Below, piece by piece: positions 48,304 to 60,851 of a stretch of DNA of 64,000 nucleotides. Where the stretch lies: assembly GCA_026874595.1 (NCBI GenBank), contig CM049309.1:56351926-56415925 (forward strand), in the 5' to 3' direction. Both the position numbers and the translations under genes were made by a program. This DNA comes from Sipunculus nudus (taxonomy: Eukaryota; Annelida; Sipuncula; Golfingiida; Sipunculidae). Every line of letters starts with the position of its first letter. Positions within the stretch are counted from its first letter, which is position 1. Below the pieces are notes generated by a model. It made no database searches. It saw only the letters and a program-made list of their open reading frames with translations, and was not told the origin of the DNA.

Positions 48304-51300
48304 ATGGCGTCAGCGACCTACTTGGCGATCTTCCTCGTTGGTATCTGCGCAGCTCCAGGTACGGTTCACACTTTCTGACAGGAAAAAAAATTTCATTGCA
48401 ACAGTAATGTATATACCCTTAAGTTATGACCACGCCGTTTGTAAGATAGAGTGCAGACAAAATTTCTTTTTTTTTTATTCAAACCTTAAATATCTTGATA
48501 TGCATACCTATACTTGATATATACTTATACTTTGATTATATTAGAGCATGCATGTAGTATATATAACTTTTAGGTATTACCTTTTCAAGGTAGCCTACAT
48601 GTACAGCTTAGGTTACCACCTCATCTAGATATACATTTTACTCGATATTACAGGAGATGATTTTGCTGTTTTTTTTAATATAATTTATATATAGATTTTA
48701 TTAATAGAATTTCACATTTCTTTTGTACGAAATTTTGTTAATATCAATTTATGTCTATTTGTTATAAGAAGGTATCAATATGAATTTCAATTTAGGGTAA
48801 TTTGTCGCATGTGATGGAAAGATTTCACTGAGAGAACGACACCATTATAACACTTCTCACTCCTTCTAATTTCTTTTACTTTTCTTTGCTGGCGTATCAA
48901 GTATCGTATTACTGTATCTTATGTTCGTGTCCCAATAGTACTCTGTGGGAAAGCCGAAGAGGCGGAGGCCAAAATCAAACTGTACGAGCACCCGGACTTC
49001 AAAGGAGAGGTGCGAGAGTACCAGGGACGAGTCAGCGACCTTGGAGACTTCGCAAACAAGGTCAGCGCGGCCAAAGTCGAAGGACCAGGCAAGTACCAGC
49101 AAAGGCAGTTCAATAATGTATTTTTTAATTGTACGAGTTGCTCATGGTTCATGGACAGCCGGTTAGTCATGTACATTTTGTTTCTAAGAATCGCACTTAG
49201 TTCATGGACGGCAGTTGCATGCATGAGTCTTGCATATTTAGTTTATTTTTGTCTGTATTATATCGATATAGGCTTTAAAGTTGACAAGTAACTTCAAAAT
49301 TTAATACAGAACGTTTCTCCGGAAATATTGCTCTTTCCGTTTCATCATACGTTTCATCACTTCATGCAATAGGTATTTTTTTTTACAGAGAAACGGTTTA
49401 TTTAAGTTTACATGCATGTAGGATTTAATCATTTTATTTACAGTTGATAAATCCATAAAAGAACAATAACATCCATTTCACTGAGATAGGTTATTATGTG
49501 GGTTCAAGAGGCTATAAAATAATTGGATTTAATTCATTTTTTCGCGTGCCTTTTTCTCGTTTTAAAGAATAATATAAAACCGTTATGATTTTTCCCTTCA
49601 AATATACAGACTATTCGTGACTTCCTCATAAAGCAGGCAACGATCGGTCCCCATTGGACCCAGCGTTTTGCTTATAGTGACTCTAGCTTGTATGGAGGCA
49701 TGTAACTATTTTATTGTACGATAAATTGTAAATAAACTGCCTTGAACCAATGTTTACTTGGTTGACGTTTCATTTTTTGTTCAATCTAAATTGACATGAC
49801 TTTAATTTTTCAGGGGATGTCTTCTGCGTATGTTAAATTTATATATAGCTTGCAATGTTATGAACATTTGAGAAAAACATATATAGTATGCCTGCTATAT
49901 ATGGGAGTCTCACAGAAGAATGGCACATCATGTGAAAAGTTCAATAGAAATAAGACTTAATAAACAATGGTTATAAATGTGTCATGGACTAAACTGTGAG
50001 CTGAGTGAAGAAAAACAAGCAGATTCGTGGACGTAATGTCCCCCGCTTTAGGCTCTTTTTGTCTTTCATGTTTGATAAGCAACCAAAATTATGACGTGGA
50101 GAAGCGAAAGCGGCGGACAAAAATAAATGAAACCAATTAATTTCGGAATGTCAGTTATGCCATCTGCTCCGAGTTCACCAGGCCGGAGACAATACTTCTT
50201 ATACTAACTTGCTCCGTTTCAGAGTTTTTGGAAGACAAAACTTGGAAATAGTTCATTCCATCCACTATCATATTCACTATTCTTATGATTTTACACAGAT
50301 AACCTAAATTGTTACCAACAGAAATCGTCCAATCAACCCGTCATATCAATATTTCATATAAAATATAAGCCTCTTACTGAGAAATCCCTCTTGGTTTGTA
50401 GAATACTGTAAGTTCCGGTTGTACAACAAGACAGGCGCCCGTGGAGGGACTTATGACGAGATCGGACCAGGAGATTATGCTAAGGCTGGCCAGAAAGGCT
50501 TCCTAGTAAAGGTCAAGGACAATGAAGTGGCATCCATCAAGCTGCTTTGTCAGGAGGCTTGGAGTAAGTATTCGTTCAGTGTCCTGATATTCCAACCTAT
50601 TCATTTCTACCGATAATGTCCCAGCCAGTTTTATCAGTGTACTGTATTTTCCATTTGACCTAATATAACATTAAGAAGTATTGACGTATATATAAGTGGA
50701 TGCACTGATGAAAATGATTTTTTTTGGTATTTTATATTACGTATATCTTCTTAAAAGTCATATTCCAAATGGTTGAATAACAATAAATAAAAATATAAAT
50801 TACGTTTACGGTGACGGGTCAAATGGTAATATTAAGTGAGATCTTGCTGTATAGTGAGAGACCGTGACATTTGTTGTATGCAATTCTAATCCCGTCCGTA
50901 CAGAAAGGTTAATTATGAGCTATTTTTACTTCCGGAGTGACTTTACATTATTAATTGTTTTTTATTGTTCTTATTCTTTCTTATTAAACGCTTAGCCTGC
51001 CCATGCAGCAAAGGCAAGGGACACTGTCCGATAACAGGCCGCAACCTGTGCCGATGTAATGGACATAAATATGGTGGAAAAACTTGCTCAGGCGGTAAGT
51101 GTTACATAGAACCCTGGTTATAGGTGTATAGATGCCTTCCCTAAAGGGTTGTCTGTTTTAGCCGCTAAATAAAATATAGGTTTTAGTATCCAAATCTGCA
51201 TATGCACAGATACTTATGTATATCCTTCTTATTTATGTATATCCTTCACATCAATAACATAACTCTGCAAGCCCAAAACCGAGTGTATATAGTGTAAAAC

Positions 51301-54300
51301 GTGTGCTGCCCAGAAAAGCTCTGGAACAAATTAACATTTCCATGATACGTGCTATATTAGAATACAGCAATATTGTTTTTGACATGTCACTGTACCAAAA
51401 CTGGAAGTTTCAGACCAGGGTAGCTGTACACAAGTGCCTTTACCAGCACAAAGAAATTATAGGACGAAGTTGGCTGGTGTTCCCTGAGTGAACGCAGGAA
51501 ACGTAACCGACATATACTATTTCAGAAAATGATAAATAACCAGGCTCCGGAATATCTAGTGGCATTTGTTCCTAAACGAGTTGAAAAATGAATATCGTAT
51601 TCTTTCCTAGAAGTTCGGCACCTTTCTGTTATTCTCGTCATAAAATAGTTAAATATCATAATTCTTTCATTCCGAAAACGATTAGAGATTGGAACTCTCT
51701 ACCTACCGAAATCACTAATATCAATGATCCCAAAGTTTTAAAAATGAAATAAATGCCATGTTTGTTGTGAGGAAGAATCCGTTGTTTTTCCTTAAACTGT
51801 GGTGCTGTATCAGTTTATTTGATCAGGTAATGTCTATATTTGAGTCCCCTTAGGAAGCAACTTAGTGTATACGGGCGCAGCGATGATGCGATCTGTCCTG
51901 CCTGTAAACAAAAAGGAAGAATACTCCATTTGAATACTGTCATATCCTACTTTACTGCCCGACCTATCGTGTTAAGCTGATGTCTTCCCTGAAGAATATA
52001 CTAACACTAGACGAGTTGATGACCAAACAAAAGTTACATGGCTCCTAAGAGGGGTTGATGGTGGTAATTACTTACTGAACAGAAAAGCGTTAACTGAAAC
52101 AGGAAATTTTATTGTTTAAACGAAGAGATTTCTTTGTGATATACAAATATAATATGTAAGTTTTTCCGTATTTTTTCAAATTATTATTATTATTATTGTT
52201 ATAATTATCATTTTTATTATTATCTATATTTTGGCTCAGTCAGTTTCTTGGATTTTCCTTAACGTACTCTATGTGTGCATACTATTTTATATTTCCATAA
52301 TCAAACATGTTTAAGTTTAAATTCATTCATATGTGTTATTTTTATTTTTTATTAATGTTTTTATTTTTTATTTATGTTTGTTGAGATCAACTAGTGGTCA
52401 ATACGTACCGTGTGTTATCCTAGTAAAATAAATTAAGGTTATAAATATCCTTCTAACGACATGTACTGAGTCCAGTCAGGAATCTGTTGGTATCTAAATA
52501 AAGTAGGCCGATCTTTCGTTGGGGTGGGGTGAAACTGCCGATAGGGCTATTTATCACCACTGTATTCGCTTTTTAATATATTTTAGATGACTTACAAGCA
52601 CAATGATTTGTACAATGGTAAAATAAAGTATTACAAATAGCATTGGTCATAAATGAGCAAGAAAGCAAGTAAATAAGAAGTACGAGGACACTTGTGAAAC
52701 TGATTAAATATACTTCGTCTTATTATATATCAGACAATCATACAACAAAATCGCATACATCCCTGTTACCTCTCTCCATATACAGACGCTTCCACATAAA
52801 TGATACACACGGCATCCTTATACTTATCAGCTGAGAGAAATATGTGTTACAGTTAACTGATTCAATGGTTGCATCATAGGCCAGTTCTGCCTGCCGAAAC
52901 AAAGGCTTCCCCTCTAATACAAGCTATCCTATAAATATCCTCTACAATCGTTTATCAAAATCCGGAATTTTTAGACAAACAGACCTGGCCAACAGTGATA
53001 AAACATTAAACCTCCTGTTGCAGATGTAAAAGATTAATATATTCCTTCATTAGTTGGCAGAGATAACGTGCCCCATTATCTGTTTGTAAATGCAGAGGTC
53101 GCCATTTGTAAGGGCGAGGGCGATCCCCATTATTACCCGTTTGACGGCGGGAAAATCGACTTCATGGGAACGTGCAAGTATACGCTTGTTAAGAAGTGTG
53201 ACAACAATCCGGGTCTTCCCGACTTCCACGTGAAGGTGAAAAACTACAAGAAACGCCCTACGGACCGTCCAGCCTACACCAAGTATACGGAGATCGAATA
53301 CGCCAATCACGTGATCCGTCTGGGCCCTAACACCGACGTACAGGTCAGTTGTATTTTAAAACCTCCATTGTGGATTCATTCTCATTCAGTCAGCAGCGGT
53401 TAAAATATTTAGGATTCACTTACTTCCCTAGGGTTTCCTAACTCTTTCATCGCATTATATTTTATTTGAAAAATGGTTGGCATTTTTCTCTGGAGACTTA
53501 AAATGAATCTCTATAACAGAAATTTCTGTTTAATATTGTATTTCTTCTTAGACACATTTGACAATATTACAGCTAGTGAATGAGGATCAAACCGCCTTTA
53601 TAAATTTCACATCTCACCGGAGTATCGTTATTTACAGGTGGATGGTGTAAAGTCGAATCTTCCAATTGAGAACATTCCGAACATACTGGTCTACAAAGAC
53701 GGCAGATCGCAGATCAACGTGCTCACTGACTTCGGCCTCGCTTTGGAATGGAAGATGCATCGCGTGCTGGTCAAAGTACCCACTTTCTACAAGTAAGCAA
53801 TTTACACCTCTGAGTAAACATTTTAAAGCATTTTTGGTGGACATTCGGACTTGAAAGGTAACATATAGTTTTGTTCTTTATTGGCTGTTTGGCGATTCCT
53901 GCTTGTCTTGTCTCTATGAATTTGATCTGAAACCCTAAAAAACAGGTTGCGGCGACAGAAAAAAGGAAGGCGGGGGGGGGGGGGGGGGGAGGGGCGACCG
54001 TCTGGACCCCCCCCCCCCCCATGGATCCGTTTATGCAGTGCATAGTTTTCATTCTTAATTTTCTGTGCCTGTTCTGCTTAAGGTTACATACGCCTCGACC
54101 ACAATACACTCTTGTGTTTTAACGGTATTTTCCCTGCCGTCATATATATACATGATCCAGACGAACCTCGACTCCACACACCACATATACATTCCATAAT
54201 AAAAAATGTCATTTGGGTTTATTGTGGACTCGAATGTTTTTTATGTAAAGACTCGAACCTGTTAACAATTCTTATCTGTTTAGGCCATAAGGTAAACCAT

Positions 54301-57300
54301 TTATACCGGTAATCGTTCTTCAGCATTTTTCCCTATTCCATGCTTGTTTTATGTTATAATCTTGAGTAGATTTATAGCTTTGACATTGCACATTACAAAG
54401 CCATTATCGCGCGATTTTATCGGTAGATTTTTTTCAACATCGACGTTGTCGGCCGGCCGCTTTATGGCCTCATACTTACTGACAAGCGCTCTCACAGTTG
54501 CTTATTAATGTCCATAAAGGACTTCATAACATTCTGTCACATAAATGTTAACCCGTTCGTCTTTTCATGAAATCTCAAAATAGACTGTAAATACACAGAA
54601 ACATATAGAAACACTTTCACGTATATGTGAAATGTGTTCATTAATTATTAATGTAACGATTTCATTTAGTTTTAACTAATATTTAGTATTAATATTTAAT
54701 TTCTCAACTTAAAAAAAATGTTCATATCAAGTCCTGATAAGTTGTTACCTTTAGTTACCATTACTATTATAACAGCATTTAAAGGAGTGACTGACAACCG
54801 AAAGCAGGTTGCAATTTTTATTTAATCTTGAGCCGCCTCTTTGGAGTCTTGGTGCAGATTTTATCGCTCCAGTGTGCTTACTACATCACTTATCACCCGA
54901 TATGAATCATCCGATTTCTTTGACATGCCAGACTTTGACGTCGACAAATCGCATGGCTTAGGATCCCACACTACACGATCTTTTACTCAGTCGGGAACTT
55001 AATCGACGTCATAGAAATAAAAACGATAACAATTAACTATATTGACAAAATAGACAATTTTATATGATATTTTGCCAAATATGCTGTTGATCACTAGTGT
55101 TGACATGGTATGAAGTACTATTAAGATTGACCACTATTACAAATAAAAAAGATCGAAATATGTTCAATATTAATTGCAAAACAAATATATAACCATACAA
55201 TAAAACAAAATTCAAAGGATTAAACTATACAATCTCGTACACTTGTCTTTATCAGAAATCGTGTCTGTGGAATTTGTGGAAACTACAACGGTATAAAGGA
55301 TGATTACGTCACCAAGGATGGCGAAGACGTGTCCAAGGTAGAGAAGAAAACGCGGGACCCCAAGATCGGGAACAGCTGGAGAGTGCAGGACCCGGAGGCC
55401 ACTGGCACGTGAGTGTACCGTGTGCGGTGCAAATATTTAGTGCCAAACTCTGGGACGTTTTCACAGGCGTATGATTAAACATATACACATGAGTATAGTT
55501 TCAAACCCTGGCATAGATTTCGAGTTTTCTGTAGCCGGTTATTTATTCATAGCCACATTCAAAGTTGTAAGTGCACATTCACGCTATAATAGCAAGAAGT
55601 CAAGTGGTAAGTAATTATTAGCCTTATTTTTCATCCAAACTTCAAGTTGCAAGCATTCGTGAATCCTTTAATCGCCTGACTCAAGGTTGCGAGTAGCCAT
55701 TGCCCCTTAATGACCAGACTCCCAGATGCGAGTAGCCGTTAACCTTAATGACCAGAATCCAAACTGTGAGCTTTCCATGGCCAGAGCCCAAGGTGCATAT
55801 AGCCCTACGCTAACACTACCCCAAGCTGTAACCGTTAATGGTAAATTCATTCGGCCTGAATCCGAAAGGTTAGTAACCGTTAGATTATTTTGACGTCCAG
55901 TATGTTCACTGATTTACTACCGAATCAATAAGAAATGGGCTCATCTTGCATATTATAGGTTTATTTGAAAGATCATTATTCAGAGAAAAGAAAAACTTAT
56001 TCCCGCAACAGTTGTGAAACGAAAAAGTAACCTAGATATGTGGCTAATTAGTATGGCTACTGTAACATGTATTTCTGAAATATAAAATAAATTGTTGCTC
56101 GTAGGTTTTAATACTTATTTCTCTTCTTTAGGTGCTCTGAGCCGACGGAAGAAATCCCACCAACCATTTCTGCAAGCGACAACGTCAAGTTTGAGGGCAA
56201 CGAGTTTTGTGGGTTGTTTAAGGACGGGCCCTCTAACCCCTTCTCTGCCTGCCTACTGCTCCTCCCCACGGAAGAGCGTAACAACATCATGGACAGCTGC
56301 AAGTATGACGCCGCTGCTTTCGCTGACGATGCTCAGACCCAGAAAGATACCATGTGTACGTCTCTGGAGGGCCTCGTTACAGAGTGTGACGTCAAGTACA
56401 GCATCAAAGTCTCCCCCGACTGGCGTGTACAGTCCAATTGCCGTAAGTCTGACACTATTTTGTCATATTTATATTTATTCTAATTTATATGATGATCATG
56501 GTCATGTTACTGGTTCTTTGGGTGTTTATAGGCACATAGACCCATGGATACTTGATAAATGATAATTAAGATTAAAATTTTAAGATATATACATTCACAG
56601 AAACTGCGCGCTCAGACAGTGTTAACCACTTTTTCATTAAGATTTACTAAAAATTACATTTTTTACCTTTTATCAGCACTCTATTCTTTTTTCTAACTTT
56701 TTATAGCAGAAAAATTCTGAGAACTTATATTGCTATACACACTGTGAAACTGTCAATAGCACGTTGACCATGTATGTTAACTACTGTTGACACTATACTG
56801 AGTATGTGAAGTATATTTTTATTGAATTTATGATTTACCAAATAACCTGTGTGTTATCGCTGATGTTGCTTTTTCTGCTCTTTTCTTTCACAGCTGGCAA
56901 CTCCTTTTTTCGTGAAACACTATTTCTCGTTCATTTAGCCTTTGCAAGCCTGCACTTATTCGTTTCTTAGAGTATTATATGGCTATATTCATTTATATAT
57001 TTGTATATATTTATACATGTTTATTTTAGCTCTGCCCTGTACCGGCGGGAAGGTCTACAGTCCGTCTGCCAGTGCGTGTCCCGCCACATGCGCCAACCCG
57101 AACGCTGAAGCCGAGTGTACCCGAGAGGTCGATGAGGGCTGCGTGTGTCCGAACGGACAGGTGGAGAACCTAGAGGGAAAGTGCGTGGACAAGTCTACGT
57201 GTAACCAAGGAATGTGTAACGACGGAGGCCGCTTCTATAAGGTTTGGTTGTACTTTTGTTAGTAAAAATAGTAAAAGTAGATGAAGCATAGGCTACATAT

Positions 57301-58630
57301 ACGGAAGTTTTGTGAGTGGAGGAACGCACTCTACGAGCGATGCTTTTGATTATAAATCAGAAGCCATACCCAGATTGAAGCACTATTTTTGTTGGAAAAC
57401 ACCAGTGCCTAATTTGAATACAAATCCTTCTAGTCTTGTATAATTAAAGGGGCCTTTACACAAAATAGAGATCTTTGTGCCTCCCGTGTGCGACCACAAA
57501 ATTAAACAGGTCGTCGTAGGAGGCTCAAAGCAGGCAGAATGTTTGCCTAGGTCGTTCAAAGGTATCTCATAGTAGTTTCAGACATCGCTATAGACGCAAT
57601 GGTCGCCGTGAGTTTTTGAACATGTTCAAAACAATCGCACAAAGGTCGCCGAGGTGGTAGGTTGCTCAAAGGAGGCAGAAGTGAGGCACAAGTATTGTTA
57701 TGGCTGGCTGTAGAACGAAGGCAGAGTGGTCGCGATGGTTGCACAGGGGAAGCAGAGGGAAAATCGCTGAAACAGTTATGGAGCAGTTACACAGAAAGAG
57801 GATTTTCTGGGGCTAGGCGACCATTGAGCGTCCTGGTTAATTTTTGGTTGCTCAAACGTGGCAGCCTTGTGTAAAGGGGCCTTAAGGCACATGGAAGCTC
57901 GGGGAAAAAACATAAGTACAGTTAGATTTACTTGCTTATGGCAAAAAATACCAAATCCTGTTTAGAAAGGTTAGTTTCAGGGTATGTCAAACAGAGTAAC
58001 TATATTTAGATTTACATATCAACATGGATGAGGAATGATAATATTATTTTACTTAAAGTACTGAATTCACCACTTAAAATGCATTTATAATGATGAGCTG
58101 GCGCTTAAATTGGAATTATATAATATGATTATAAAAAAGCTGGCGAAATGTGACATCCTATCAATTGTCTGTCGAAATTCTTTATCAAAGTAGTATCTTT
58201 CAGGATATTAACAAATATTTTAAAATTGAAAATAAAAGATAAATTTGCCAACCTGATTCTATAAGCAAAACAAGTTTATATCAGTTGTTGGGGATGGTAC
58301 TGACACGTGTATGGCTGAGTTCGGTAACTGTGTATTCCTTTTCGACAACAACTCTTATACTAGATGATTCATTTGTATGAGGTTGACGGTGTCGAGATGT
58401 GTATCTATGTGTTTGTTGGACATGTTCCTTTTCATCTTCAGTTGAACGAGTTCTGGTTCAGTGACGACTGCTCTGAGAGTAAATGGTGCATGATGGACGC
58501 TAATGGTAACGGAGTCGTTGGCTCCGAGGCTCTTGGTGGATGCTGGTCGGGTACTGTGTGCAGTAGCAAGGACGGCAAGAGAGGTTGCTACCCTCTAGCA
58601 ACTGAGCAACCTCCACTCGACCGTAAATAA
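48304..58630 (+). CDS. Secreted beta/gamma-crystallin - VWD - C8-like - TIL multidomain protein, ten coding exons
   Basis: Exons: 48304-48358, 48939-49088, 50402-50563, 50996-51094, 53096-53343, 53638-53792, 55256-55408, 56132-56442, 57030-57241, 58442-58630; 577 aa. Residues 1-~22 are a signal peptide (MASATYLAIFLVGICAAP). Residues ~29-120 are two Greek-key motifs: KIKLYEHPDFKGEVREYQG with NKVSA, and KFRLYNKTGARGGTYDE with NEVAS; both keep the N-x-V-x-S-like segment used for calcium in this family. Residues ~123-155 form a Cys-rich module (CPCSKGKGHC...CRC). Residues ~156-340 are VWD, with GDPHYYPFDGGKIDFMG and, near its end, CGICGNYNG. C8-like ~341-445, TIL ~447-510 (CTGGKVYSPSASACPATC) and a VWC-like tail with WFSDDCSESKWC follow. 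All junctions keep frame. The domains imply an extracellular, disulfide-rich, possibly multimeric matrix, mucus or defence protein; the actual role is unknown. The intron after exon 2 uses a GC donor. Confidence 0.93.
49089..49094 (+). other. Non-canonical GC splice donor (GCAAGT)
   Basis: After ...GAAGGACCAG the intron begins gcaagt. Only this cut joins in frame to the next exon (G + AATACTGT giving Glu-Tyr-Cys) and restores the second Greek key. The alternative GT sites at 49062 or 49093 give a frame with a stop or loss of the motif. GC-AG introns with an AG/GCAAGT consensus are the known minor class. Confidence 0.82.
49100..50401. other. Intron 2 of the crystallin/VWD gene, nothing recognised
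   Basis: AT-rich, no clear repeat boundaries. A stretch ending in TGTAAATAAACTGCC near 49740 could be the 3' end of a degraded retroelement, but I see no coding part. Confidence 0.4.
51290..52100 (+). mobile_element. Degraded non-LTR (LINE) retrotransposon 3' fragment in intron 4
   Basis: Broken frames on the plus strand show RAILEYSNIVFDMSLYQNWK followed by KMINNQAPEYLVAFVP, then FRKRLEIGTLYLP-like sequence. About 190 bp on comes AICPACKQKG with ILLYCPTYR in the next frame. This order is that of the C-terminal region of Jockey/CR1-like reverse transcriptases: LEY.N.VWD, P.YL..L, R.WN.LP, then a terminal zinc motif C..C...H.LL.CP.Y. Several stops and frameshifts are present. Confidence 0.7.
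52200..53095. other. Rest of intron 4 of the crystallin/VWD gene
   Basis: AT-rich with ATT-type low-complexity stretches near 52175-52230. Nothing else recognised. Confidence 0.4.
53793..55255. other. Intron 6 of the crystallin/VWD gene, with poly(G)/poly(C) pair
   Basis: About 18 G (53972-53989) and 14 C (54007-54020) face each other across a 17-bp gap, next to ATGGATCCG. They look like a relic of the GGATCC-ended MITE family. The rest is unassigned. Confidence 0.5.
55630..55760. repeat. Degenerate minisatellite in intron 7
   Basis: Units of about 50-54 bp containing TGCGAGTAGCC and TTAATGACCAGA recur two to three times between 55630 and 55760, with a more diverged unit on each side. Confidence 0.6.
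57447..57881. mobile_element. Harbinger-like MITE, about 435 bp, in intron 9
   Basis: The left end is AAGGGGCCTTTACACAA. The right end, reverse-complemented, is GGCCCCTTTACACAAGG. TTA flanks both sides (57444-57446, 57882-57884), as expected for PIF/Harbinger insertions. GGGGCC-TTTACAC ends are a familiar Harbinger pattern. The interior is GC-richer than the surrounding intron and has no transposase. Confidence 0.7.
57885..58441. other. End of intron 9, nothing recognised
   Basis: AT-rich intronic sequence running to the acceptor CATCTTCAG at 58433-58441. Confidence 0.45.
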
Positions 58631-59590
58631 TCTCATTTTAGATTCATTTGTTCTGGTAAGTATCATTTTAATTTGCTCTGATAAACGTCAAGATTTTTAT
58701 TGTTTGTTACTTGATTCCATACCTATTCTTATTTTGTTATTAAAACAATTACCCTATAAGATATCAGAGATATCTGTATACATGTATATCACTTTGGTCA
58801 TGTATATAACTGTCCATAATCCGTAATAGCCAGATGGGCGTATTTCACAGGGTTTATATATAGATAATATAAAGGAATTTCGAAAAGGACTGATATTCAG
58901 TGGTCGTAATAGCCAGTTGCCCGCATTTAACAGTTAGTCGTAAAGACAGGTTGGACTGTATTTGCCTTTACATGGAATTTAATGCACACGGATACTCCTA
59001 AGCCATTATTAAGTCAGCTGGTTATATATAAAAGTAAAAGGAAAAAAAGAATAACTAATATTATTTTTACTATCTCTCCCCCTAGTGCATATATTTTTAT
59101 TAAAAAAAGACCCAAAATCTTTATGAGAATAAAGACATCGTATTCCACGTGCTACACACACTGTATCATCAGAATTTTTCAGTTATGTCAAATTTTAATA
59201 TATGTATGTAAGACGCACGTTCCTACCGCTCATAAGACATGTAACAGACGGAGGCTTAATTGTGTTGTTAAATGTTCTTGCTAGAAGAAGATAATTTATT
59301 TCGATTCTGTACATCTTATTTTTTTTTTGTATTTTACAGACTCATCAGTACACTGTGATACCTGAGGAACCACGACTTCAAGTTTATCTCCAAGTTAAAC
59401 AAAGGGTACCTCCTTACCTTTATACTAATATGAACCAAGATACATTAGAGTTTCATATAACGGTTGATACATCTGAAAGTATAGATATTTTCCCAACATA
59501 CTTATATATTTTCTCTTCTTGATGTATTTGGAAACCGCTTAGTTTGTCACGGCAGTTTCGGTCAATAAAGACCTTCCTGAATCTTACATT
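58631..59590 (+). other. 3'UTR of the crystallin/VWD gene, split by an intron, with AATAAA
   Basis: After the TAA a strong donor, TTCTG then gtaagt, lies at about 58655, and a pyrimidine-rich acceptor ending TTTTACAG lies near 59339. The second UTR exon then runs to AATAAA at 59564-59569. The UTR intron is inferred from splice signals only. Confidence 0.55.
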
Positions 59591-59632
59591 AGCAGTTGTG
59601 TTCTAATATCGATCGATCGAGAGAGAGTATTA

Positions 59633-59655
59633 GTAATATATATATATATATATAT
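59633..59655. repeat. (TA)n microsatellite
   Basis: Short TA run just downstream of the gene end. Confidence 0.85.
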
Positions 59656-59659
59656 GGTG

Positions 59660-60850
59660 AGTAATTTAAATATATTAAAATTAATGATGATACAGGGGAT
59701 TAGGTGAGTCTTTGTTATGAGGAAGCAGTGCTACCTTTTTAAGGGTTAATATTCTTGAAGTCTCACATATGTACAGGACCATCGAAAAAGATGAAAACCG
59801 CTCTAGTGAAGCATTTGCCTTCCTGACTTTCAAAGTAAAATGTGAATTACTAGAGACATCAAGCGAGCGATTTATCAATATCATATTACTGATATACACT
59901 AATTAGAACTGATTGGGACATTTTCAGGAATGTACAAATGCATGCGAAGGCTACGGATATCACATAAACTAATTTCCGCAGTTTTCCGTATTACATACAT
60001 CAGTTGTGTTCACAGGTTTCACGTACAAAATAATACAAAACCCTGTGACCTAAATTGTTAGTGCTACCGATGCCATAGGTTTCCAGGGAACCGAGGGTAT
60101 AGCTAAATGTTTCTCAAAATATTATAGTGTCAACATCTATCGATCCGTCCTGAAGGTACAATTAGGTCACCCTTCCGCAATAGGTTTCTACTTGAAACGA
60201 ACATATCTCTTCTGTTTGGGCATTGTTGGAAGGCTGGGATTTATCCAACACACTAGCTGACTTCATTGTCCTCTTCACTACACCTTTACATCGCCCCGAG
60301 TGAATTTAGAAGTCCCGGTGCATTGTGGGGGTTAGTTTTTGACTCTAACAATCCCTAAACAGCAGAGTCGTACTCTTGTGAGCCCGAGACTGCGCAGTGT
60401 GCAATTTGGTTATCAGATGGTCCTTGATTCGCTGGAACCAGTATCACTGCGGGCACGACAGCCTCCACATGGGGCTCGCACTATTTGTTAGGGAAAAGGC
60501 CAATTAATTATTAATCACTCTATCCAAGAAAATTTCACCGAACACACGAATAAAGTACTCATCAATTAGGAAAATGACGAGAAAAAAAAAGAAAAATATA
60601 TTATAGATATTATAAAATAAATAATAAATTTCTCTTAACTGACTGCTGGTTCTTGTCATCATGCATGTCCTGAGTTTGGTCGTAATATAGTGTCGGATAC
60701 AAACATTATCAAAATAATATGACAGCGGACGAAATCAACTGAGTATTAGGGTAAACAAATCTATTTAGTGAGGTTTGTTAGGCCCATGTTAGTGTATAAT
60801 CATTAAATAAACCTATTTATTTTACGTGGATTGTACAAATAGTTATTATA
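59660..60850. other. Intergenic, no feature recognised
   Basis: Only short unsupported open frames. Confidence 0.45.
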
Positions 60851-60851
60851 A

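Noticed and set aside
49062-49066. Canonical-looking GT donor (AAG/gtcagc) within crystallin exon 2
   Set aside because: Using it would join out of frame to exon 3 and drop the NKVSA segment. The GC donor at 49089 keeps both.
48966-49224. Several overlapping frames on both strands over crystallin exon 2
   Set aside because: They are shadows of the real exon. Only the frame continuing into exon 3 shows the Greek-key pattern.
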